64,000 bases of DNA. Origin: CBDCGJ01 sp965238305. Its GTDB lineage: Bacteria; Pseudomonadota; Alphaproteobacteria; GCA-2731375. A model generated the notes under the pieces. It saw only the letters and a program-made list of their open reading frames with translations. It had not been told where the DNA came from and searched no databases. A program made the position numbers and the translations under genes. The stretch is from positions 806,001 to 870,000 of the forward strand of contig CBDEHK010000001.1 of NCBI GenBank assembly GCA_965238305.1, given 5' to 3'. Each line of letters begins with the position of its first letter. Within the stretch, counting starts at the first letter, position 1. Shown here piece after piece: positions 17,454 through 25,415 of the stretch.

Positions 17454-19247
17454 ATGGTTACGACAGTTAACGGTTCGAACCTTGACGACTTTATCACCCT
17501 ATCCGGCGATACCGCTTATGAAGCCAACGGTTTGGGCGGCGACGATACTGTTACAGCAGCGACAGTGAACTATGGTTCGGCGACGGTAACCGGCGGCACC
17601 GGCAATGATTCGGTCTATCTCTCCACCGGTACGTTGCTCGCCTACGGCAACGAAGGCGACGATTATATCTCCAACCAAAATGGTGACGCCAATGTCTTCG
17701 GCGGCCAAGGCAATGACAGCATATATGTCAATTCCGGTTCCGGCATGGTTCAAGGCAACAAAGGCAACGACACGATATCCGCCTGGGACTGGTCGGGCGA
17801 TGTGTCGGGCGGCGACGGCGACGATAGTATGGGCGCTTCCGGCACCGGCAATTTCGCCCTGAACATCAATCTCGGCGCTGGCGACGACAGCGTCGAAGTT
17901 TGGGACGTGCGCGGCCTTGAAGTGACCGGCGGCACCGGCGAAGATACCATTGAATTGCACAACACCGTGACCGGCGCGACGGTTTACGGCAACCAAGGCG
18001 ATGACTCCATTCAGATTTGGACCCATTCCGCGACCACAGTCTACGCCGGTCAAGGTAATGATATCATCGATATCAATGGCGCGTTTACGGGCGAAATTCA
18101 CGGCAACAAGGGTGATGACAGTATTTCTACACCGGGCAAAGTTGTCGGCGACATCGATCTCGGGACCGGTGACGACACGTTCTATAACAATGCCACTGTC
18201 ACCGGCAATATCAACGCTGGCGCGGGCAATGACAGCCTCGATATTAGCTCAAAAGTCATCGGCGATGCCAACCTTGGCGACGGTCACGATACATTTTTCC
18301 TAAACACTGTCACCGGAGATATCAACGCCGGGGGCGGCAACGACAGCATCGCTCTCAATTCCATGAGCGGCGATGTCGACCTGGGTGACGGCGAAGATTC
18401 TTTGTTCGTGAACAATACCCTGTCCGGCGACCTTAGCGCCGGCGGTGGTGACGACAGCATTCAGATTTGGGTGATGAACGGCAATGTTGACCTCGGGACC
18501 GGCAATGATTCAGTTTTTTACGGCAGCCGCATTGTCGGTGACGCGATCGCCGGCACCGGCGACGACACCTTCTACGTGAACGACCTGGATGGCGCCGTCT
18601 ACGGCAACCAGGGGAATGATTCGATCTCGGTCGCCGGCAACGGTTTCGCGACCTGGTCGGGCGTGGTCTATGGCGGCCAGGGCGATGACACGATCAACTA
18701 TCAGAATACCACCGGCGCCGGTGCCGTCTACGGTAACAAAGGCGACGATAGCATTTCGATGGGCGGCGGTGACCAAAGTGCTTTTGGCGGTAGCGGCGAA
18801 GACATTATTGTCGCCGGCGCTGGCGCCAGCCTCATATACGGCAACCAGGACAATGACAGCATTTCGGCCGGCCAAGGGATCGATACGATTTATGGCGGCC
18901 AAGGCGACGACACCATCATTAATCGCACGACCGGCAGCACTGATTTAATTTTCGGCAACAAGGGCGCGGATCTGTTCCATGTCACCGTCAAAACAGCCGG
19001 CTCAACCACGATTGCCGTTGGCGGGACTTTAACCATTGGCGATTTCGCAACCGATGATACGCTCTCTATTGAACGGCTCGGCGGTGCTTTTATAGTGACA
19101 GCAAACATGATCACGGTCAGCGACACTGGCACGGATGTACTTTTGCAACATGGTGGCGGCACCATCACGCTCGAGGGCATCGGCGATGGCACCCTGACCG
19201 ACCTGTTCCTGCTGGCGGGGGCGGGTTATACGATTACGCTTGCCTAG
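17454..19247 (+). CDS. Array gene 7: GGxGxD repeat protein
   Basis: 597 residues. It is very close to genes 1 and 6 through turns 1-8. One GGQ turn has become YAGQGNDII, and the C-terminal module is unusual in reading GDFATDDTLSIERLGGAF where the sisters have DFSTED, giving it a slightly more basic end. About 25 turns, no cysteine seen, no N-terminal signal peptide. The start ATG follows GGGGAACATTCC. Its promoter-like element is type B. Confidence 0.88.
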   Translation: MVTTVNGSNLDDFITLSGDTAYEANGLGGDDTVTAATVNYGSATVTGGTGNDSVYLSTGTLLAYGNEGDDYISNQNGDANVFGGQGNDSIYVNSGSGMVQGNKGNDTISAWDWSGDVSGGDGDDSMGASGTGNFALNINLGAGDDSVEVWDVRGLEVTGGTGEDTIELHNTVTGATVYGNQGDDSIQIWTHSATTVYAGQGNDIIDINGAFTGEIHGNKGDDSISTPGKVVGDIDLGTGDDTFYNNATVTGNINAGAGNDSLDISSKVIGDANLGDGHDTFFLNTVTGDINAGGGNDSIALNSMSGDVDLGDGEDSLFVNNTLSGDLSAGGGDDSIQIWVMNGNVDLGTGNDSVFYGSRIVGDAIAGTGDDTFYVNDLDGAVYGNQGNDSISVAGNGFATWSGVVYGGQGDDTINYQNTTGAGAVYGNKGDDSISMGGGDQSAFGGSGEDIIVAGAGASLIYGNQDNDSISAGQGIDTIYGGQGDDTIINRTTGSTDLIFGNKGADLFHVTVKTAGSTTIAVGGTLTIGDFATDDTLSIERLGGAFIVTANMITVSDTGTDVLLQHGGGTITLEGIGDGTLTDLFLLAGAGYTITLA

Positions 19248-19316
19248 GTGCCAATGTAGAGTTTGCGCTGGGGTAACCATCGGCGCGAATATGAAGTAAT
19301 TGCAGTTGCTTCAGGG

Positions 19317-19345
19317 AAAGGGTCGGGAGAAATCCCGGCCTTTTT
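19317..19345 (+). terminator. Rho-independent terminator after array gene 7
   Basis: AAAGGGTCGGG-AGAAAT-CCCGGCCTTTTT; stem with a G-U pair and a five-T tract. Confidence 0.85.
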
Positions 19346-19363
19346 CTGTGCTTATGGAAAATA

Positions 19364-19397
19364 TTGTCTTAATGGTTCATTTCCGTCATACTATTAG
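19364..19397 (+). promoter_or_regulatory. Promoter-like element of array gene 8 (type A)
   Basis: TTGTCTTA-N15-CATACTATTAG with the type A spacer, 47 bases before the ATG. Confidence 0.6.
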
Positions 19398-19444
19398 TGA
19401 ATTCTAAATTAGCAGCTACGGCTTCATAAAACGGGGAACATTCC

Positions 19445-21253
19445 ATGGTTACCACAGTAAACGGCTCAAACCTTGACGATTATATCACCCTATCCGGTGA
19501 TACGGCGTATGAAGCCAATGGTCTGGGCGGCGACGATACCGTCACGTCGACAGCGGCGAATTTTGGTTCGGCGACAGTGCATGGCGGCACCGGCGACGAC
19601 AGTGTCACGCTTGGTACTGGCGATTTACTGGCCTACGGCAATGAAGGCGACGATTCCATTTTTCTCGCCAGCGGCAGCGCCAGCATCTATGGCGGCCAAG
19701 ACAATGACACCTTATGGGTCGCCAAGGGCTCCGGCGTCATCCAAGGCAATAAGGGTGACGATACGATCTGGGCAACCCAATTCGCCGGCGATGTGTTCGG
19801 CGGCGGCGGCGATGACAGCATGTATGTCCAAGGCACTGGCAACTTTGCTGTTGAAGTCAGCGCCGGCACCGGCGACGACACGCTTTCTGTAGAAACTGTC
19901 AATGGCTTGGTTGTCACGTTGGGGACCGGCGATGACAGCATCACCGTCCAGCGAATTACCAATGCCGTGGTTTATGGTAACCAGGGCGAAGACACGATCT
20001 ATATGTCGACCGCGCAATCCGGCACCGTTTACGGCGGTCAGGGAAACGATATCATTTATGTTGGTGGCGGCGATCTGACCGGCGATCTGCATGGCAACAA
20101 AGGCGATGACAGTATCTCCGTTGGTTCCGGCGATTTGGTCGGCAACGCCATGCTCGGTACCGGCAACGATACGCTTTATGTAGGCACCAATTTGATCGGT
20201 GATGTAACCGGCGGCGACGGTAACGACAGCGTATCCGTTAACGGCGATGTTTCCGGTAATGCTGATATGGGCGCCGGTGACGATACCCTTTATGTCGCTG
20301 GCAATTTGACCGGCGATATCACGGCGGGGACCGGCGATGATAGCATGCGCGTTATTGGCGATCTCTTTGGCGACGCTGATCTCGGCGCCGGTGGCGATAC
20401 GCTGCGGGTGCAAAGCACGATGACCGGCGACATCATGGCCGGCACCGGCGATGATAGCATCCTCATGCAAGTCAAAATGTCAGGCGATGCCGATCTGGGC
20501 GATGGGAATGATGTATTTTATGTCCAAGGCGGCAGCGTTACCGGCAATATCATGGCCGGCAGCGGTAACGATACCGTCTGGGCCGATGCCCTGGACGGGG
20601 TTGTTTATGGCAACCAGGGTGACGACAGCATCACCGGCGAGGCATCCGGCACCCATTTGGCGGAGTTTTACGGCGGCCAAGGCAACGATACGATTTCTAT
20701 AAGAGGTTCCGGCGATGGCGTTGTCTTCGGCAACAAAGGGGATGACAGCATCTACCTAAGCTCAGGCGATCATACAGCCCATGGCGGCAGTGGCGCCGAC
20801 ACGATCCAGAACTTTACCGGCTCAGCAGTGATTTATGGCAACCAGGATAACGACTTGATCGATGCCGGTTTTGGCGACGATACGGTTTATGGCGGCCAAG
20901 GCGATGATACCATCGTCAACTCGGTCAGCGGCGCGACCGATTTGCTTCATGGCAACAAAGGTGCGGATATGTTTGTTGCGTCCGTGGCAACCACAGCCAA
21001 TACAAATATCCTTATTGGCGCCAATTTCACCATTGCCGATTTTTCGACGGAAGACGCATTGTCGATTGTCGCCACTGTTACTTCGGTCACTGTCAACATG
21101 TTCACCGTCAGTGATACAGGTTCGACGGCGGCGATGGGCGATGTGCTGTTAATGCATGGCGGCGGCACTATCACCCTGGAAGGGATCGGCGATGGGACGC
21201 TGACCGACCTGTTCCTGTTGGCGGGCGCCGGCTATACGATTACGCTGGCCTAG
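19445..21253 (+). CDS. Array gene 8: GGxGxD repeat protein
   Basis: 602 residues. Cap MVTTVNGSNLDDYITLSG shares the DDY variant with gene 4. The turn after the second triad lacks the repeated TFYNN pattern of genes 6, 7 and 9; instead it has NAMLGTGNDTLYVGTNLIGDV, like genes 2 and 4. The C-terminal 80 residues match gene 6 almost exactly (SIVATVTSVTVNM, SDTGSTAAMGDVLL). The 3' flank (GTTGCCAATGTAGAGTTTGC) is shared with genes 5, 7, 9 and 10. Probable exported calcium-binding beta-roll protein; function unknown. Confidence 0.88.
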   Translation: MVTTVNGSNLDDYITLSGDTAYEANGLGGDDTVTSTAANFGSATVHGGTGDDSVTLGTGDLLAYGNEGDDSIFLASGSASIYGGQDNDTLWVAKGSGVIQGNKGDDTIWATQFAGDVFGGGGDDSMYVQGTGNFAVEVSAGTGDDTLSVETVNGLVVTLGTGDDSITVQRITNAVVYGNQGEDTIYMSTAQSGTVYGGQGNDIIYVGGGDLTGDLHGNKGDDSISVGSGDLVGNAMLGTGNDTLYVGTNLIGDVTGGDGNDSVSVNGDVSGNADMGAGDDTLYVAGNLTGDITAGTGDDSMRVIGDLFGDADLGAGGDTLRVQSTMTGDIMAGTGDDSILMQVKMSGDADLGDGNDVFYVQGGSVTGNIMAGSGNDTVWADALDGVVYGNQGDDSITGEASGTHLAEFYGGQGNDTISIRGSGDGVVFGNKGDDSIYLSSGDHTAHGGSGADTIQNFTGSAVIYGNQDNDLIDAGFGDDTVYGGQGDDTIVNSVSGATDLLHGNKGADMFVASVATTANTNILIGANFTIADFSTEDALSIVATVTSVTVNMFTVSDTGSTAAMGDVLLMHGGGTITLEGIGDGTLTDLFLLAGAGYTITLA

Positions 21254-21322
21254 TTGCCAATGTAGAGTTTGCGCTGGGGTAACCATCGGCGCGAAAATGA
21301 AGTAATTGCAGTTGCTTCAGGG

Positions 21323-21352
21323 AAAGGGCCGGGCGAAATCCCGGCCTTTTTC
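21323..21352 (+). terminator. Rho-independent terminator after array gene 8
   Basis: GGCCGGG-CGAAAT-CCCGGCC followed by TTTTTC; same form as after gene 5. Confidence 0.85.
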
Positions 21353-21369
21353 TGTGGTTATGGTAAATA

Positions 21370-21403
21370 TTGTCTTAATAGACGATTTTCGTTATGCTAT
21401 TAG
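21370..21403 (+). promoter_or_regulatory. Promoter-like element of array gene 9 (type A, diverged)
   Basis: TTGTCTTA-N15-TATGCTATTAG. The first base of the downstream box is T instead of C, which moves it closer to a sigma70 -10 (TATGCT). The 34-base frame is kept. Confidence 0.55.
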
Positions 21404-21450
21404 CCGATTCTAAATTAGTTGCTTCGGCTTCATAAAACGGGGAAAATTCC

Positions 21451-23270
21451 ATGGTTACGACAGTAAACGGCTCAGACCTTGACGATTCCATCACATTATC
21501 CGGCGATACGGCTTATGAAGCCAACGGCATGGGCGGCGACGACACTTTTGTTACGACGGCCGGTAATTTTGGCGCCGCGACGATAACCGGCGGTACTGGC
21601 GATGATGTGATCAGTCTTAGTACCGGCAACCTGTTGGCCTATGGTAACCAGGGCGCTGACAATATTCGATTGAATCATGGCGATGCTGACGTTTATGGCG
21701 GTCAGGGCAACGACAATATTACCGCCGGTACCGGGTCCGGTTTGCTTGCCGGCAACAAAGGCGACGATTTTATCACCGTCACGCAGTGGGCCGGTACGAT
21801 AGCGGCGGTACCGGTGACGACATAGTCAATGCCGACGGCACCGGCAATTTCGGCATGTCAATCATTCTTGGCGACGGTGACGATAACTTGCAGGTTTATC
21901 AGGTCCATGGCTTGAACGTGACCGGCGGCACCGGCGACGACACCATCAATGTGAATACTGGAAATTCAAATGCGGTTATTTACGGCAATCAGGGTGACGA
22001 TTATATCACCTTGACCACTGTCGACCAGGGTACCGTCTATGGTGGCCAAGGTAATGATATCATCGACGTGACCGGTGTATTCACTGGCGACCTTTATGGC
22101 AACAAGGGCGACGATAGTATTTCTACCTGGAGCACATTCGTTGGCAATGCCGATCTCGGCACCGGTGACGATACTTTGTATAACAACGCTGCGATTACCG
22201 GCAACATCAGTATGGGCGACGGTAATGACCTGATCGATTTTGGTTCGAAAATTGTTGGCGATGTCGATCTGGGTACCGGCCACGATACACTTTCGGGGAA
22301 CGCGATAACCGGCGACGTTTTGGCCGGCACCGGCAATGACAGCGTGAGTTTCGGTAATCTGGTCGGCGACGTCGATCTGGGCGCCGGCGACGACTCGTTG
22401 ATCATCAATACCAACATCACCGGTAACGTCATCGGCGGTGACGGCGCCGACAGTATGGTTGTTCGTGCCGACGTGATTGGCGATGTCGATTTGGGCGCCG
22501 GCGACGATACGATTTCTGTTAGTAATCTATTTTCCGGCAACCTGGTTGCCGGCTCCGGCAACGATTCGATGATCCTGAATTCTGCAGTCGACGGTGCCAT
22601 TTATGGCAATCAGGGTGACGATAGCATCTCTGCGAATAGCAATACGGCCGCCCATTCCGCTGATTATTTTGGTGGTCAAGGCGACGATACGATCCGCGTC
22701 GGCGGTTCGGCGGATGGTGACGTTTACGGTAATAAGGGCAATGATTCGCTCGATATCGGCAATGGCAGCCAAGACGTTTTCGGCGGCGAAGGCAACGACA
22801 TTATTGATGGCGGCGGTGGCTCCGGCGTCATCTACGGCAACCAGGGCGCCGATAACATCGAAGCCGGGGCCGGTGACGACACCATCTTCGGCGGTCAGGA
22901 CGATGATATCATCGTCAATACCACCAATGGCGGCAACGACCTTGTTGCCGGCAATCTGGGCGCGGACATGTTCATCGCCGAAGTGGCAGTGAAGACCACG
23001 GCAACGTCGATTGCGCAAGGTGGCGATTTCACCATCACCGACTTCTCTACCTCGGATACTTTGTTGATCACCGATACTGGCACCGGCGTCTCGAATGCGG
23101 TGACGGCGAATATGTTCACCAGCATCGTCGACAACGGCTCCAGCGCCAGCGCCGGCGACGTGCTGCTGCATCATGGCGGCGGCACCATCACGCTGGAAGG
23201 TATCGGCGACGGCACCCTGACCGATCTGTTCCTGTTGGCCGGTGCGGGTTATACGATTACGCTGGCCTAG
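21451..23270 (+). pseudogene. Array gene 9: GGxGxD repeat protein with a single-base frameshift
   Basis: The start, promoter, all turns and the C-terminal module are recognisable, but the frame breaks between turns 4 and 5. The first frame runs 21451-21825 (124 residues, ...WAGTIAAVPVTT, stop). The rest continues from about 21801 in another frame to 23270. Sisters read WAGxxSGGTGDD here, and inserting one base after 21800 (ACGAT|AGCGGC) restores it, so one base has been lost. Every other codon remains open, so the loss is recent, a programmed shift, or a sequencing error. If real, the truncated product would lack most turns and the secretion-like end. Features otherwise resemble genes 6 and 7. 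Confidence 0.85.
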
Positions 23271-23338
23271 GTGCCAATGTAGAGTTTGCGCTGGGGTAAC
23301 CATCGGCGCGAAAATGAAGTAATTGCAGTTGCTTCAGG

Positions 23339-23369
23339 GAAAGGGTCGGGATTTCTCCCGGCCTTTTTC
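23339..23369 (+). terminator. Rho-independent terminator after array gene 9
   Basis: AAAGGGTCGGG-ATTTCT-CCCGGCCTTTTT, a stem with a G-U pair and a five-T tract. Confidence 0.85.
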
Positions 23370-23396
23370 TATGGTCTTTCAACGACTTATCTGCAG

Positions 23397-23430
23397 TTGT
23401 CTTATCCCTGCCGCCGCGCCATACTATTAG
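23397..23430 (+). promoter_or_regulatory. Promoter-like element of array gene 10 (type B)
   Basis: TTGTCTTA and CATACTATTAG in the 34-base frame with the GC-rich type B spacer (TCCCTGCCGCCGCGC), plus the ACTTATCTGCAG flank seen only before gene 7. Confidence 0.65.
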
Positions 23431-23477
23431 TTGATGCTAAATTAGTAGCTACGGCTTCTTAGAACAGGGAAAATTCC

Positions 23478-25274
23478 ATGGTAACCACAGTAAACGGTTC
23501 GAACCTTGACGATTTCATTACCTTATCCGGTGATACCGCCTATGAAGTCAACGGCATGGGCGGCGACGATACAGTTACTGCCACGGCAAGCAATTTTGGC
23601 TCCGCCACGATAGTCGGCGGCACCGGCGATGACAGCGTTTTCATGCACACGGGCACTCTGCTGGTCTACGGCAATGAAGGAGACGATATCATAAGTGCCG
23701 ATGATGGTGACTACAGCATCTATGGCGGCCAAGGCAATGACCTGCTCACTTTCAATGATGTCCAAGGTATTCTGCACGGTAACAAAGGCGATGATACAAT
23801 TTATGTCAGCGACTTCGCCGGTGAAATCTCCGGCGGCACCGGCGACGATAGCATATCAATCTGGAGCGCCGGTGTTGGAAATTTCACCGTCAATGTCGAC
23901 CTGGGCGCCGGCGACGATATACTTTATGCGCAATCTATCAAGGGCCTGAGCGTAAGCGGCGGCACTGGCGACGATTCGATCTCTGCGTATTCGAACACTG
24001 ACGCGGTCATTTACGGCAATCAGGGCGATGACAGTATCCGGATCAGAACGAATTCCGATACCACGGTTTATGGCGGCCAGGGTAACGACATCATCGATAT
24101 CATCGGCGCCTTCACTGGCGATATTCACGGCAACAAGGGCGATGACAGTATTTCTGCATCAAGCAACGTTGTCGGCGATATCGACCTCGGCACCGGCGAT
24201 GACACTCTTTATGTCCTGGATGATATGACCGGTAATATTTTTGCGGGTGACGGCGACGACAGTGTCGCTGTTACCATAAATCTCAAAGGCGATGCTGACC
24301 TGGGGGCTGGACATGACAGCGTTCGGATCGCGACAATGACCGGCGATCTTACCGCCGGCGACGGCAATGACACTATTTATGTTTCCAGCGGCATCCTGAA
24401 AGGGGACGCCGATCTAGGCGGCGGCGACGATTCTTTATCCGTCAACAACAACGATATGACCGGCAATGTCATGGCAGGGACCGGCGACGACTTTGTTTAT
24501 GTCAACGGTACTCTGGACGGCGATGTCGATTTGGGCACCGGCGACGATACTCTTTCTGTCAGCACGATGTCCGGCGATGTCCACGCCGGCAGCGGCACGG
24601 ATTCGATTTCGGTCGATAAATTGGACGGCACGGTCTACGGCAATCAGGGCGATGACACCTTGAATATTAGTGCGACTGTAGATGGCTTTGCTGCCTATGG
24701 CGGTCAGGGCAACGACACGATTTCGGCAACAGGGAGTGGTGCGGGCACGTTTTTTGGAAACAAAGGCGACGATTCGATCTATGTGAATTCGTCCGCTGAC
24801 CACACCATCCACGGCGGCGAAGGCGACGACACCATCTATGGCGATAGCGGGGCCGAGCTGATCTACGGTAATCAGGATAATGACTCGATCTCCGCTTCCC
24901 GTGGCATCGACACGGTCTATGGCGGCCAGGGCGATGATACGATTTATCATTACATTAGCGGCAGCACTGATTTGGTGTTTGGCAACAAGGGTGCGGATCT
25001 GTTCATCGCATCGGTGTCCACCGCGGGTGGCACGACTATTAACGCCGGGGATGGCCTCGTCATTGGTGATTTCTCCACCGAAGACACTTTGTTGATCACT
25101 GGAATTGGCGACACCGTCACGGTGAATATGATCAATGTCGTCGACAAATCGACCACGTCTGATGTGTTGTTAGTGCACGGCGCCGGCACTATCACCCTGG
25201 AAGGCATCGGCGATGGCACCCTCACCGACCTGTTCCTGTTGGCGGGGGCCGGCTACACGATTACGCTGGCCTAG
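23478..25274 (+). CDS. Array gene 10: GGxGxD repeat protein
   Basis: 598 residues, the last copy. The cap has EVNGMGGDDTV. Turns 7-9 match gene 2 (AYSNTDAVIYGNQG) and then gene 6 (RIRTNSDTTVYGGQG), a second mosaic junction. One turn carries a late HGGEGDDTIYGDSG rather than HGGSGAD. It ends with the canonical ITLEGIGDGTLTDLFLLAGA segment. The gene is followed by a strong terminator and then by the histidine kinase gene reading toward it. Export by a type I system and calcium-dependent folding are inferred from the repeat type; no transporter is in the window. Confidence 0.88.
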   Translation: MVTTVNGSNLDDFITLSGDTAYEVNGMGGDDTVTATASNFGSATIVGGTGDDSVFMHTGTLLVYGNEGDDIISADDGDYSIYGGQGNDLLTFNDVQGILHGNKGDDTIYVSDFAGEISGGTGDDSISIWSAGVGNFTVNVDLGAGDDILYAQSIKGLSVSGGTGDDSISAYSNTDAVIYGNQGDDSIRIRTNSDTTVYGGQGNDIIDIIGAFTGDIHGNKGDDSISASSNVVGDIDLGTGDDTLYVLDDMTGNIFAGDGDDSVAVTINLKGDADLGAGHDSVRIATMTGDLTAGDGNDTIYVSSGILKGDADLGGGDDSLSVNNNDMTGNVMAGTGDDFVYVNGTLDGDVDLGTGDDTLSVSTMSGDVHAGSGTDSISVDKLDGTVYGNQGDDTLNISATVDGFAAYGGQGNDTISATGSGAGTFFGNKGDDSIYVNSSADHTIHGGEGDDTIYGDSGAELIYGNQDNDSISASRGIDTVYGGQGDDTIYHYISGSTDLVFGNKGADLFIASVSTAGGTTINAGDGLVIGDFSTEDTLLITGIGDTVTVNMINVVDKSTTSDVLLVHGAGTITLEGIGDGTLTDLFLLAGAGYTITLA

Positions 25275-25343
25275 TTGCCAATGTAGAGTTTGCGCTGGGG
25301 TAACCATCGGCGCGAAAATGAAGTAATTGCAGTTGCTTCAGGG

Positions 25344-25373
25344 AAAGGGCCGGGAGAATTCCCGGCCTTTTTG
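25344..25373 (+). terminator. Rho-independent terminator closing the array
   Basis: GGGCCGGGAGAATTCCCGGCC with TTTTT; it separates gene 10 from the convergent kinase gene. Confidence 0.85.
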
Positions 25374-25415
25374 TTAAGCGTCCATGCTTGCCCGGCCGCA
25401 TTATTGGCTGCGATG

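Larger units (their letters stand above)
3361..25373 (+). repeat. Tandem array of ten paralogous repeat-protein genes
   Basis: Ten head-to-tail plus-strand genes (starts 3469, 5410, 7318, 9297, 13461, 15473, 17454, 19445, 21451, 23478) share a near-identical first 30 codons, a near-identical last 28 codons, and a common order of about 25 GGxGxD-type turns. The spacers are also repeated: a conserved 3' tail with GAAGTAATTGCAGTTGCTTC, a GGCCGGG/CCCGGCC terminator, a TTGTCTTA...CATACTATTAG promoter-like element and the leader GCGGCTTCAT. The sequence just before gene 1 already carries the post-terminator part of this spacer, so the duplication unit probably runs from terminator to terminator. 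A divergent regulator gene interrupts the array between genes 4 and 5. Confidence 0.93.

Noticed and set aside
3469..25274. CRISPR-like regular repetition
   Set aside because: The periodicity is 54-60 bases and in-frame, with no constant repeat/unique-spacer pattern and no cas genes; it is coding repeat structure.
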